Positions 1 to 8,691 of a DNA stretch of 30,065 nucleotides are shown here, one piece after another. Made by a program: the position numbers and the translations under genes. A model generated the notes under the pieces. The model made no database searches. It saw only the letters and a program-made list of their open reading frames with translations, and was not told where the DNA came from. Numbering within the stretch: position 1 is the stretch's first letter; each line of letters opens with the position of its first letter. This stretch comes from an uncultured Clostridia bacterium. GTDB lineage: Bacteria > Bacillota > Clostridia > Christensenellales > Borkfalkiaceae. The stretch covers positions 1-30,065 of the forward strand of contig CALVPW010000071.1 in NCBI GenBank assembly GCA_944354085.1, read 5' to 3'.

Positions 1-53
1 CTGCTCCTCCGAGGGGGGAGCGGTCGTGGGGCGGCGCGCCTGAGCGAGTTCTC

Positions 54-711
54 GGCGCCCTCCTTGGAGGGAGCTGGCGAGCGTGAGCGAGACTGAGGGA
101 GTTACTCCCACCGCCCCTTGCGGGGCACCTCCCTCACAGAGGGAGGCAAGGGTGTTGTGTGCGCGCCCGCCGTCTCCTTGGCGCCCTCCTTGGAGGGAGC
201 TGTCGAGCGTGAGCGAGACTGAGGGCGATACTCCCACCGCCCCCTATGGGGCACCGCCCTCACGGAGGGAGGCAAGAACTCCGCCTCAGCCCTTGGCGCC
301 CTCCTTGGAGGGAGCTGTCGAGCGTAAGCGAGACTGAGGGAGCTACTCCCACCGTCTGCGCGGCTGCGCCGCGCAGCCACCTCCCTCATGGCGGGAGGCA
401 AGGGTGTTGTGTGCAACGCACGCCTCAGACCTTGGCGCCCTCCTTGGAGGGAGCTGGCGAGCGTGAGCGAGACTGAGGGAGTTCTCGGCGCCCTCCTTGG
501 AGGGAGCCGGCGCGAGGAGCATGGCGACGAGCGACTGAGGGAGTTACTCCCACCGTCTGCGCGGCTGCGTCGCGCAGCCACCTCCCTCATGGAGGGAGGC
601 AAGAACTCCCACCGCCCCTTACGGGGCACCTCCCTCATGGAGGGAGGCGAGAACTCCCACCGCCCCTTGCGGGGCACCTCTCTCATAGAGGGAGGCAAGG
701 GTGTTGTGTGC
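54..711. repeat. Tandem array of palindromic GC-rich repeat units
   Basis: This gene-free stretch is built from two alternating unit types. Type A runs from GGCGCCCTCCTTGGAGGGAG to GACTGAGGGAG and occurs at 54-101, 180-227, 295-342, 434-481 and, as a divergent copy, 487-543. Type B starts with ACTCCCACCG, has an inner hairpin, then CCTCCCTC...GAGGGAGG, and occurs at 104-150, 230-276, 345-402, 546-603, 605-651 and 653-699. The inner hairpin of B comes in two versions: a short CCCC/GGGG stem, and a longer GCGCGGC/GCCGCGC-type stem at 345-402 and 546-603. A 12-base word, GGTGTTGTGTGC, follows B at 151-162, 403-414 and 700-711. Positions 1-53 look like decayed repeat, so the array may continue to the left. 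Open frames here are artefacts of the repeats. Related dispersed repeats are common in gut clostridia; the function is unknown. Confidence 0.9.
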
Positions 712-727
712 AGCGCCCAAAATAAGC

Positions 728-757
728 AAAAAGCCTGCTCATGCGAGCAGGCTTTTT
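728..757 (-). terminator. Bidirectional intrinsic terminator after the large lipoprotein gene
   Basis: A perfect 8-bp stem (GCCTGCTC/GAGCAGGC) with a 4-base loop is flanked by five A on one side and five T on the other, so it can act in both directions. It lies 45 bases past the stop codon of the lipoprotein gene at 802-5283 and separates that gene from the repeat array. Confidence 0.9.
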
Positions 758-801
758 ACATTGCTTGTTTTTATACAGAGCTTTTTTGACCGAACTGCCG
801 A

Positions 802-3800
802 TCAATACTCGTAGCTTTGCGCAACAGTAGAAACAGACTCGACCGTAGCGGCGTCGGGACCGATCCAAAGATCCATGTTCGTGACCGCACTGCCGACCGT
901 CAGGTACTGCGTTGCGCTCTTCGTCGGTTCTTTGCTCAGATCTGCATCTTTTTCCCAAACATCGAGCGTGACCGTAAACGTATCATCGGCTGCCCATACA
1001 ACGGTCAATTTCCACGTATATCCCGTTTTGTCCGTCGTAAACGCAGCGAGCGTTTCGTTGATCGTGTGTCCGGCTGCCACGGCAAAATTGTCATCCTTGA
1101 TCCCATCCAAAATAAACAAGTTGCCTTGGAAGAACAGAGATTCGCCTGATTTACCGTTCGTAAAGATCCTCGTAACGAAGCCCGACCAATCTGCGGTATT
1201 CGTATTGCTTGCAAACTTCGCGGTAAACGTGAACGTGGAATTCTTATACAGACTGTAATGAACGCTTCCGTTGCCCCAGCCTACATTCATCTCAGTGAGC
1301 TGTTCCTGCGTGTAATCAGTCTTATTCTCGACCAATTTGCCGCCGCATACGGAACAAACATCGCCGACCGCCGCTACGTTTTCGTGCGAGCAAGGCTTTC
1401 CGCACACTTCGCAAGCGCCGTTGACATAGGTATGCTCGGTATGCGAAGGATCGACCTGACCGCAGCCGCTCACGATGCACTGTCCCTTATTATAGACATG
1501 AGTGTGATCGGGATCAAGATAACCGCAGACCGTGCAGTGACCGTAGCCGTGATCGCCGCCGACGCTCGGATCCGTACCCCATACGTGCACCGTGGGATAT
1601 GCAGCCTTCTCGGCAAGGTAGTTCTGATAGCGCGTGGCGACCGCAGCGTCGTCGAGCGCGCCCACCTGCACGATGAGGTCTTCCGACTGCATGTTCTGCA
1701 CCGTCGTCAGGACGCCGCCGTGCTCGGCAAGCGACAGCACGAGGCTGACAAAGTCGGCGACCGTGCCGCTGCCCATTTCGGCAGAGGATGCATACGTGAT
1801 CGCGCGTTCGCCGTTCACGTAGAAGATAACGCCCTCTTCGGGATCGATGACGATCGTCGCATATGCAGAGACGCCCGTGTACGGCGTGACCGTAAAGCCC
1901 TCTTCCGTCGTAGCGCCGATCGCGGGATACAGGTTGGATCCGACAAGTTTGGCGCGCAGTTCTTTTTCGGCATCCGTCAAGCCATCTTCGCTGATCGTCC
2001 ACGCATCGAGGTTGGGCATTGCGATGTTCAAGCCGCCCAGCTTCGTCTTGACGGCGATCGCCGCCCAGTCTGCGCTCAGGGATCCAGCTGCGGAGACGCT
2101 CTTCGACCAGAAGGAGACGGTGAGACCGTTCTTGGAGGCGTCTTTCAAAGCGCCCGTATCGAAGCCGCCCGCAAAATCGTTCGTAGGCGCTTCGCTGTAC
2201 AGCGCGCCGCACTCCGAGCAGCGATAATAGCCGCCGTGCCCGTCTTCGCCGCCGACACGCACCCAAAGGTGCGTGGGCTGCATCTGCGCATGTGCGTAGA
2301 AGACGACTTCTTCGCCCTCTTTCACGGGTACGCCCGCAACGCCCATCGTATCGCACGTAGGCGCGACCACGTTCGTCTTTTCGCCCGTGACGGTGAAAAG
2401 TTCCAGCGTCGTCGCGGCAGCTTTCACAAACTCGCCGCTGTTCTCGTCGTATTCGGCGGGCGTATACGTGACTTTGTACACGTTCTCGACGCCGTTTGCG
2501 ATGACTTCGAAATAGTAGCTGTACGTCTCGTTCGGGGAACCCGAAACGCCGTACACCGTGGCGCCGACGGCGCCCGAAGCGACCCAGCCGCGGTCGCAGT
2601 CGCGGTCCATGTTCGCGGAACCGAGCACGCTGACCGTTCCCGAGAACGCTGCGTTGCCCGCTACGGCAGCATCGTCATAGGAGACTGCGCCGTCCTTCAT
2701 GCCGATCGCCGCGTTGAAACGCATCTGCGAGATCATCGTCGCGGTCGTCGCGGCGCCTGCGTTCACGTTGAACTCGAAGGAAGGAACGTCAACGGCGTTA
2801 TCCGTCACGTTGGCGTATGCATCGCCCATCCCGAGCACCACATAGTAGACGTTCGTCGCGTTGGCGTTGAACCAGACGTCCGTCCCGTCGATCTCGATGA
2901 CGGCGCCGACGGTGCCCTCGCCTTCGACGGGCGCGCCGTAGTACACCGTATCGGTGAGTTTGACGCCGTTATAGGTGAGACCGAGCGCAAAATATCCGCC
3001 GTTTCCGCTCGGCATGGCGGGAACGTGATAGGTGACGGTGAGCGTCGTGCCGCCCTCGTAGCCCGCGATCGAGCCGTCGACGGGGACACCGCCCAGACCG
3101 TTGTGGTTTGTGAAGGAATCCTTGTCCTCGTCCCACTTGAACGCGCTGCGGCTGAGCGGCTGCGTCGTCGTCCCGACGGAAAGCGACGCAAAGCCGTGAT
3201 CGGCGCGGGCGTCCTCGATGGAGAGCCCGGGGAGCGTATAGGTGACGGTCACGTCGCCGCCCTTGTTGAGCGGGAGCATCCCGTTCGCGTCCACGCCCTC
3301 GACTGCCGACGAGAATGCGGGCAGCGTGAGCCCCGAAAGGTCGAAGAAGACGGGGGTCGACTGGATGCCGTTCAGCGTGACGCCCTTGGAGATGACGTTC
3401 TGATTCAGATAGACGAGCACGTCGACATAAGCGCCGTTCCCGCCGCGCGTCGCGAACACATAGCCGCTCTGCGCTTCGCCCACCGAAGGCGTCCCGAAGC
3501 GCTTGCCGTCCTGCGCATACAGGCGGAGCGCCACGAAGGACGAATAGTCTTTGACGCCGTACGCCGCGGGGATGCGGTCGGGCACGCCCGTGATGGCGAC
3601 GGAGACCGCCGCCGCGCTGTTCGCGGTGCCTGCGGCATACGTCAGTTCGCCGTATGCGAGCATGTTCTCGATCTCGTTGAGATATGCGTTCCCGTCCTTG
3701 ACGATGCGAACGGGCTGCACGTCGTCCACGCTGTTGGGCGCGATCTCGGCGAGGAAGTTGGAATAGCCGACGTTGAGGTACGCATAGCGCGCCGAGCCGC

Positions 3801-5283
3801 CGACGATGGTGCGGATACGGAAGAACCTCCACGCGGAGGAGAGCGGCGTTTCCGCCGTCACTTCCGTCCAGCTTTCCGTTGCGGTATCTGCCTGCGCGGC
3901 TTCTGCCGTCGTCTCGCTGCCCACGTACGCCTGCACCGTGTAATCGGTGGTGTACTCGTATGCGGTGGGCGCGCTCTCGAAGGCGATGCGGACGGAGAGC
4001 TCGTCAAGGTTGAGCGATTCCCCTTCCACATACGTACGCTTTGCGCCTGCGGCAAGTTCCGCCGTCGCCGCAGCGAGGCGGTCGCTCTCCACGGCGGAGA
4101 TGGAGGTGAACTCCATGTTGATATACTCGCCGTGCAAAACGGTATCAAAGGTATAGTCCGCCATCGAATCGGGCACGCGCACGTAGCTCACGAGGCTGGT
4201 GCCCATCGAATCGTTGCGGTTGGTCATCACGATCACGTTGTCCTCGCGGAATTCCCAGCTGAGCGTGATGTTCTGTTTGGTCTGATAGTCGAGCGTGTAA
4301 AGCTGCGTACCCGTCGAATAGGTGTACCACTCCTTCCACTCGTCTGCCGACGAAGGCATCTTGTTGGGATCGTACCCCGCGACCGCCGCATTGAGCGTCG
4401 CGCCGGGCACCGTACCGTAGTTGTACGTTTCCGCCGCGCCGCCCGCAAAGCCCGCGAGCAGACGGGGCGACTCGCCGATGCCGTTCAAAAGCAGCCAGCC
4501 GTCGTTACGGACGAGCACGGAAGCCCCGCCCGAGAACGCCGCCGTCGAATAGGAAGAAGCCATCGTCGTGGGATCGAATTCGCGCATCGCAAAGCCCAGC
4601 ACGGGATAGAACCACGTGTTGGAGGACGCCGAACCCGCTTCGGAAGCCATCGACTGCGCCGTACCCGTGACGGACAGCGTCATGCCCTTTCTGAGCTTGC
4701 CGACCGAATAGGTGGGAACTTCCACGTTCACGCCGTTCTGATCCACCGTGCCGAAAGGCTTGATGAGCCCGTCGGGATCCGTCGTGCTCTCGGCGGAAGG
4801 ACCGTTGTGGAACGCGTCGTAATTGAGCACCACGGGCGTTTCGAACGTCGTGGTCGATTCGCTCTTTCCGCAATGCTTGCAGACCGCGAGCCCGTTCTCG
4901 TCGGGTTCGCCGAAATCGTGCCCGATGACGACGTTGAGCTCGATGGAGAGCTTATCGGGATTGTTCTTTTCGGGCGTGAGCGTCGCCGTGTAATTGCCGA
5001 CGGCGCCCCAGGTGATGCCCGAAACGTCGTACGAGCAGTCCGCCCCCGTGATAAAATTGCGCGACTCGTCGGCATATACGCGCAAAGGCAGCTCTGCGAC
5101 CGCCTCCTCGAACGCCGCCGTGCCGCCCTTTTCGTCCGCCGCCTCGGCGTCCGTGAGCGTGATGGAATCGCTCCCGCCGAAGCGGATGCGCTCGATCGTG
5201 TACTCGTCGGATGCGCAGGCGGTCAGGCCCAGCGTCATTGCCATGGAAAAGGCTAAAATCAATGCGATTTTTAACTTTTTCAT
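802..5283 (-). CDS. Giant secreted lipoprotein with Ig-like regions and CxxC repeats
   Basis: A 1493-residue protein beginning with a lysine-rich n-region, a hydrophobic core and a lipobox LTAC, so Cys23 should be lipid-modified and the protein held on the outer face of the membrane. Residues about 60-125 and 414-480 resemble bacterial Ig-like domains; the second has the YVEGESLNLDELSV signature of the group-3 type. CxxC knuckles appear at residues 135-138 (VCKHCGK), near 1020 (YRCSECG) and in a cluster at about 1230-1315, each near an H-x-Y/F and a glycine, like the short Cys repeats often found in clostridial surface proteins. The last 170 residues look like a beta-sandwich. There is no LPXTG motif or catalytic signature. 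I cannot name a substrate; adhesion or glycan binding is only a guess. The gene has its own promoter and terminator, so it is monocistronic. Confidence 0.85.
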   Translation of the reverse strand: MKKLKIALILAFSMAMTLGLTACASDEYTIERIRFGGSDSITLTDAEAADEKGGTAAFEEAVAELPLRVYADESRNFITGADCSYDVSGITWGAVGNYTATLTPEKNNPDKLSIELNVVIGHDFGEPDENGLAVCKHCGKSESTTTFETPVVLNYDAFHNGPSAESTTDPDGLIKPFGTVDQNGVNVEVPTYSVGKLRKGMTLSVTGTAQSMASEAGSASSNTWFYPVLGFAMREFDPTTMASSYSTAAFSGGASVLVRNDGWLLLNGIGESPRLLAGFAGGAAETYNYGTVPGATLNAAVAGYDPNKMPSSADEWKEWYTYSTGTQLYTLDYQTKQNITLSWEFREDNVIVMTNRNDSMGTSLVSYVRVPDSMADYTFDTVLHGEYINMEFTSISAVESDRLAAATAELAAGAKRTYVEGESLNLDELSVRIAFESAPTAYEYTTDYTVQAYVGSETTAEAAQADTATESWTEVTAETPLSSAWRFFRIRTIVGGSARYAYLNVGYSNFLAEIAPNSVDDVQPVRIVKDGNAYLNEIENMLAYGELTYAAGTANSAAAVSVAITGVPDRIPAAYGVKDYSSFVALRLYAQDGKRFGTPSVGEAQSGYVFATRGGNGAYVDVLVYLNQNVISKGVTLNGIQSTPVFFDLSGLTLPAFSSAVEGVDANGMLPLNKGGDVTVTYTLPGLSIEDARADHGFASLSVGTTTQPLSRSAFKWDEDKDSFTNHNGLGGVPVDGSIAGYEGGTTLTVTYHVPAMPSGNGGYFALGLTYNGVKLTDTVYYGAPVEGEGTVGAVIEIDGTDVWFNANATNVYYVVLGMGDAYANVTDNAVDVPSFEFNVNAGAATTATMISQMRFNAAIGMKDGAVSYDDAAVAGNAAFSGTVSVLGSANMDRDCDRGWVASGAVGATVYGVSGSPNETYSYYFEVIANGVENVYKVTYTPAEYDENSGEFVKAAATTLELFTVTGEKTNVVAPTCDTMGVAGVPVKEGEEVVFYAHAQMQPTHLWVRVGGEDGHGGYYRCSECGALYSEAPTNDFAGGFDTGALKDASKNGLTVSFWSKSVSAAGSLSADWAAIAVKTKLGGLNIAMPNLDAWTISEDGLTDAEKELRAKLVGSNLYPAIGATTEEGFTVTPYTGVSAYATIVIDPEEGVIFYVNGERAITYASSAEMGSGTVADFVSLVLSLAEHGGVLTTVQNMQSEDLIVQVGALDDAAVATRYQNYLAEKAAYPTVHVWGTDPSVGGDHGYGHCTVCGYLDPDHTHVYNKGQCIVSGCGQVDPSHTEHTYVNGACEVCGKPCSHENVAAVGDVCSVCGGKLVENKTDYTQEQLTEMNVGWGNGSVHYSLYKNSTFTFTAKFASNTNTADWSGFVTRIFTNGKSGESLFFQGNLFILDGIKDDNFAVAAGHTINETLAAFTTDKTGYTWKLTVVWAADDTFTVTLDVWEKDADLSKEPTKSATQYLTVGSAVTNMDLWIGPDAATVESVSTVAQSYEY

Positions 5284-5349
5284 GCTGTCTTCCGTCCTCC
5301 CCCTGAAATTTCAACTATAGTTTTCCACAATGGATACACTGATATGATA

Positions 5350-5378
5350 ATTCTACACCAAATTTTTTATGATGTCAA
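5350..5378 (-). promoter_or_regulatory. Sigma-A promoter of the large lipoprotein gene
   Basis: TTGACA at 5373-5378 and TAGAAT at 5350-5355 on the minus strand, separated by 17 bases, in an AT-rich island upstream of the start at 5283. A GGGGGAGG ribosome binding site lies in the leader. Confidence 0.8.
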
Positions 5379-5468
5379 TATATTTTGGGAAAAAATCACA
5401 ACATCTTTTTGCACAACGAACACTTTTTGCGCGCTCCGCGTGTACTTATTTTTCATCTCCCGTACATG

Positions 5469-5499
5469 AAAAGCCCCCCGCGGCGGCGGGGAGCTTTTA
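5469..5499 (-). terminator. Intrinsic terminator after nadC
   Basis: A GC-rich hairpin with flanking AAAAGC/GCTTTT arms starts about 9 bases past the nadC stop codon. It is roughly symmetric but has only a short T run, so it would act as a modest terminator in either direction. Confidence 0.7.
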
Positions 5500-5507
5500 C
5501 GGCGCGC

Positions 5508-6368
5508 TCAATCGACGGGCGCGAGATGTTTGAGGGAAACGTCGAGGATGGGCGCGCTGTGCGTGAGCGCGCCCGAGGAGATGTAATCCACCCCCAGCCG
5601 CACGTACGTTGCGAGGTTCTCGCGCGTGACGTTGCCCGAGATCTCTGTTTTGGCACGCCCTTTTGCGAGACGGACCGCCTCTTCGAGCGCTTCGCCCTTC
5701 ATATTGTCGAGCATCACGATATCCGCGCCCGCGTCGAGCGCCTCTTTGAGTTCCTCCACGCTCTCGACCTCCACCTCGATCTTGCGCACGAAGGGCGCGT
5801 ATGCCCGCGCGCGTTCGACGGCGTTTTTGATCCCGCCCGCCGCGCCGATGTGGTTGTCCTTTAAGAGCACGCCGTCCGAGAGATTGAAGCGGTGGTTGCA
5901 GCCGCCGCCCACCGTGACGGCGTATTTTTCCATGCTCCGCAAAAGCGGCGTCGTTTTGCGGGTATCGAGGAGCACCGTCTTTGTGCCTTCGAGCAGCTTT
6001 GCCGCCGCCCGCGTATACGTTGCGATGCCGCTCATGCGCTGCAAAAAGTTGAGCGCCGTGCGCTCGGCGGAGAGGATGGCGCGCATATCGCCCGTGACTT
6101 CGGCAAGGAGATCGCCCTTGTGCACCTCGTCGCCGTCCGCCGCGTGCAGCGTCACCTGCGCGCCCGCGTCGAGCAGCGAGAAGGTGCGGGCAAAGACGCC
6201 CAGCCCCGCCACGACACCCTCCGCCTTGGCGATGAGGTCGGCGTGCCCGCGCGCGCCTTCGGCGACGACGGCGTTGGCGGAAACGTCCTCCCACGGGATA
6301 TCTTCACGCAGGGCGGCGAGGATGAGCTCGTCCCAATGCAGCGTTTGCGTTACTTTACTTGCGTTCAC
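5508..6368 (-). CDS. nadC: Nicotinate-nucleotide pyrophosphorylase (carboxylating), NadC
   Basis: Quinolinate phosphoribosyltransferase: converts quinolinate and PRPP to nicotinate mononucleotide, CO2 and pyrophosphate, the step that joins de novo synthesis to the common NAD pathway. The 286 residues are normal family length. Diagnostic motifs are TRKTTPLLR followed by EKYAV, GGGCNHR and LLKDNHI in mid-protein, and VMLDN and ISGN in the barrel core. Where many NadC proteins have GGGHNHR this one has GGGCNHR. The start is GTG at 6368, set by AGGAGA just upstream. It overlaps the end of nadB by 14 bases, so translation is probably coupled. It is the last gene of nadA-nadB-nadC. Confidence 0.97.
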   Translation of the reverse strand: MNASKVTQTLHWDELILAALREDIPWEDVSANAVVAEGARGHADLIAKAEGVVAGLGVFARTFSLLDAGAQVTLHAADGDEVHKGDLLAEVTGDMRAILSAERTALNFLQRMSGIATYTRAAAKLLEGTKTVLLDTRKTTPLLRSMEKYAVTVGGGCNHRFNLSDGVLLKDNHIGAAGGIKNAVERARAYAPFVRKIEVEVESVEELKEALDAGADIVMLDNMKGEALEEAVRLAKGRAKTEISGNVTRENLATYVRLGVDYISSGALTHSAPILDVSLKHLAPVD

Positions 6369-7644
6369 GATGGATCTCCTTTCTGACGCGGGCTTTGCGC
6401 GCCCGCTCGATGGTTTTTACGTCGTATGCGGCGGGGTCGAACGCCGCCTCTCCCTTTGCGGGGCCCGTACGGACGATATCTTCCGCCGCCCGCGCCGCAA
6501 AGATGAGCGCTTCGAGCAGCGAGTTGGAGGCGAGACGGTTCCTGCCGTGCACGCCGTTGCAGCACGTTTCGCCCACGGCGTAAAGGTGCGGCATCGTCGT
6601 CCGACCGAACAGCGAACTGCGGATCCCGCCCATAAAATAGTGCTGCGCGGGCACGACGGGGATGGGTTCGGAAAAGACGTCGTACCCTTCCTTGCGGCAA
6701 TGTTCGACGATGCCCGGGAAATGCTGACGGAGCGTTTCGGCGCCGCCCTCGACCGTTCTCAGATCCAGCCGCACGTGATCGCTCCCCTCCTTGCGCATCT
6801 GTTCGTAGATCGCCGCGGTGACGACGTCGCGCGGGAGCAGCTCGTCCACGAACCGCCGCCCTTCGCGGTCGATGAGGTGCGCGCCTTCCCCGCGGACGGA
6901 TTCCGAGATGAGGAAGCTCCGCCCGTGCCCCGTGGTGTACAGGCTGGTCGGGTGGAACTGCACGTAATCGGCATGATCGACGGCGATCGCGTGTTCGAGG
7001 CAGACGCCCACGCCGTCCCCCGTCAGGATACGGAAGTTGGTGGAGTGCGGGAACAGCCCGCCCACGCCGCCCGTCGCGAGCACGGTATTGCCCGCGCGCA
7101 CGGCGTATACGCCGCCCGTCGCATTCTCGCAGAGCACCGCCCCAAGGCAGTTCTCCCCGTCCTCCGAGAGCAGCAGATCGATCATCGTCGTGTGCGGCCG
7201 CAGCTCCACGTTGGGGCATTTTTGCACCGCCTTCAAAAGATGCGACGTGATCTCCTTGCCCGTACAGTCGGCATGAAAGAGGATGCGCGGGCGCGAATGC
7301 GCCCCCTCCCGCGTGAAGCGCAGCTCTCCGTTCCCGTCGCGCGCGAAACGCACGCCGAAGCCGATGAGCTCTTCGATGGTCTTGCGGGAATTTTCGATCA
7401 TGCAGCGCACGGTGAACGGGTTGTTCTCGTAATGCCCCGCGCGCATGGTATCTTCGAAATAACTCTGGTAGTCGCCCTTGTCGCGCAGCACGCAGATCCC
7501 GCCCTGCGCCAAAAAGGAATCGCTCTCTTTGAGCCCCCCTTTGCACACGACGAGCACGCGCGTCTCTTTGGGCAGGTGCAGCGCGCAGTTGAGCCCCGCC
7601 ACGCCCGCGCCCACGATGAGGACGTCGTACGATCGCATATCCAT
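6355..7644 (-). CDS. nadB: L-aspartate oxidase, NadB
   Basis: FAD-dependent oxidation of L-aspartate to iminoaspartate, the substrate of the NadA step. The protein opens with the dinucleotide-binding motif GAGVAGLNCA. It contains SFLAQGGI, the HPTS and RGEGAHLID active-site region, and the C-terminal FAD-binding signature GVHGRNRLASNSLLEAL. At 429 residues it is about 100 shorter than the E. coli enzyme: it ends soon after the FAD domain and lacks most of the C-terminal helical domain, as is seen in compact clostridial forms. The ATG at 7644 follows a GGGAGGGAGG site. It starts 20 bases after nadA and overlaps nadC. Confidence 0.96.
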   Translation of the reverse strand: MDMRSYDVLIVGAGVAGLNCALHLPKETRVLVVCKGGLKESDSFLAQGGICVLRDKGDYQSYFEDTMRAGHYENNPFTVRCMIENSRKTIEELIGFGVRFARDGNGELRFTREGAHSRPRILFHADCTGKEITSHLLKAVQKCPNVELRPHTTMIDLLLSEDGENCLGAVLCENATGGVYAVRAGNTVLATGGVGGLFPHSTNFRILTGDGVGVCLEHAIAVDHADYVQFHPTSLYTTGHGRSFLISESVRGEGAHLIDREGRRFVDELLPRDVVTAAIYEQMRKEGSDHVRLDLRTVEGGAETLRQHFPGIVEHCRKEGYDVFSEPIPVVPAQHYFMGGIRSSLFGRTTMPHLYAVGETCCNGVHGRNRLASNSLLEALIFAARAAEDIVRTGPAKGEAAFDPAAYDVKTIERARKARVRKEIHRERK

Positions 7645-7664
7645 AATTGCCTCCCTCCCTCGGC

Positions 7665-8552
7665 TCAGGCGCCGAGTTCGAGCATCCGTTCGAGCGCGAT
7701 GCGCGCTTTTTGTGCGATCTCTTCGGGAACGGATACCTCCGTCCCGCCGCCCGCAAAGACGGCTTCGAGCGCCGCGGGCGTGATCTTTTTCATGTCCGCG
7801 CAGACAAAGCTCTCGCGCGTGACGAAAAATTCTTTCCCGGGACAGCGGCGGCGCAGCTCATACAGCGTGCCCGCCTCCGTGCCCACCAAAAACGACCGCG
7901 CGCGGGACTGCTCGGCAAAGGCGATGATGCCCGCGGTCGAACCGATATACGCCGCCTCGCGGCACACCGCCGCCGGACATTCGGGATGCGCCAAAAAGAG
8001 CGCGCCCGGATGCGCCTCCTTGGCGCGGCGCACTTCCTCCAACGTCGTGGCGTTGTGGATGGGACAGCACCCCCAGCCGAGATAAAACGTCTTTTCGGGC
8101 AGCTGCGACGCGACGTACGCGCCCAGATTTTTATCGGGGATGAAATAGATGTTCTTTTGCGGCATGCGGGAGACGACTTTCACCGCATTGGAGCTCGTCA
8201 CGATGACGTCGGACAGCGCTTTGAGGCGCGCCGACGAATTGACGTATGTAACGACGGCAAGATCGGGGATGCGCTCTTTGAGGCGCAGGATATCCGCATC
8301 CGCCGCCATATCCGCCATGGCGCAGTGCGCGTCCTCAACGGGCAGGACGACCTTTTTTTCGGGACAGAGGATCTTGGCGCTCTCCCCCATGAAGCTCACG
8401 CCGCAAAAGACGATGACGGGCTTATCGCTCTCCTTTGCCTTGCGGGCGAGCGCGAAGCTGTCCCCCACGAAATCTGCCGCCGCCTGCACGGCATCGGGTA
8501 CGTAATAGTGCGCAAGGACGAGCGCGTCCTCGCGGCGGATGCTTTCTCCCAT
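7665..8552 (-). CDS. nadA: Quinolinate synthase, NadA
   Basis: Condenses iminoaspartate with dihydroxyacetone phosphate to quinolinate, using an oxygen-sensitive 4Fe-4S cluster. The 295-residue form has LAHYY at residues 13-17 and the three cluster cysteines expected of the family: C77 in HCAMADM, C163 in GCCPIH and C251 in CADMKKIT. An upstream GTG at 8573 keeps the frame open, but the GGAGAAAGGGG element lies between it and the ATG at 8552, so the ATG is preferred. It is the first gene of the nad operon and is preceded by a strong promoter with dyad elements, which suggests regulation by NAD status. Confidence 0.95.
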   Translation of the reverse strand: MGESIRREDALVLAHYYVPDAVQAAADFVGDSFALARKAKESDKPVIVFCGVSFMGESAKILCPEKKVVLPVEDAHCAMADMAADADILRLKERIPDLAVVTYVNSSARLKALSDVIVTSSNAVKVVSRMPQKNIYFIPDKNLGAYVASQLPEKTFYLGWGCCPIHNATTLEEVRRAKEAHPGALFLAHPECPAAVCREAAYIGSTAGIIAFAEQSRARSFLVGTEAGTLYELRRRCPGKEFFVTRESFVCADMKKITPAALEAVFAGGGTEVSVPEEIAQKARIALERMLELGA

Positions 8553-8582
8553 AAGCGTTGCCCCTTTCTCCACAAGTTCTTC

Positions 8583-8602
8583 CGTCCCGCAGCCGCGGGA
8601 CG
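8583..8602 (-). promoter_or_regulatory. Stem-loop in the nadA leader
   Basis: An 8-bp perfect stem (CGTCCCGC/GCGGGACG) with a 4-base loop sits in the untranslated leader about 30 bases before the nadA start, just upstream of its ribosome binding site. No T run follows, so it is not an obvious terminator. It may influence translation or stabilise the transcript. Confidence 0.5.
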
Positions 8603-8611
8603 ATGCGTGCT

Positions 8612-8672
8612 GATCGGTATCGTTCGCCGATCGTTATAAGTATAGACAAAACCGCGCGGCTTGTCAAGCCGC
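8612..8672 (-). promoter_or_regulatory. nadABC promoter with two dyads
   Basis: TTGACA at 8662-8667 and TATACT at 8639-8644 are separated by 17 bases, a near-consensus sigma-A promoter. The -35 box sits in the centre of a perfect inverted repeat, GCGGCTT/AAGCCGC (8656-8672). A second inverted repeat, GATCGG/CCGATC with a 9-base spacer, lies just downstream of the -10 (8612-8632). Either could be a repressor operator. The first could instead be the recO terminator, since it is followed by a TTTT on the minus strand. Confidence 0.8.
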
Positions 8673-8691
8673 TGCGGCACGATACGCTCTT

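Noticed and set aside
102..698. A 198-residue open frame with a repeating PPSMREVPRKGRWEF pattern on the minus strand
   Set aside because: The periodic protein is only the translation of the DNA repeat units. Other frames are equally open, there is no ribosome binding site, and unit lengths differ.
1258..5256. A 1332-codon open frame on the plus strand opposite the lipoprotein gene
   Set aside because: It lies antisense to a well-supported gene, is very rich in Arg/His/Ala/Val without any fold signature, and reflects GC-rich codon positions.
5626..8085. An 819-codon plus-strand open frame opposite the nad genes
   Set aside because: It spans three recognised genes in antisense and shows no motif or ribosome binding site.
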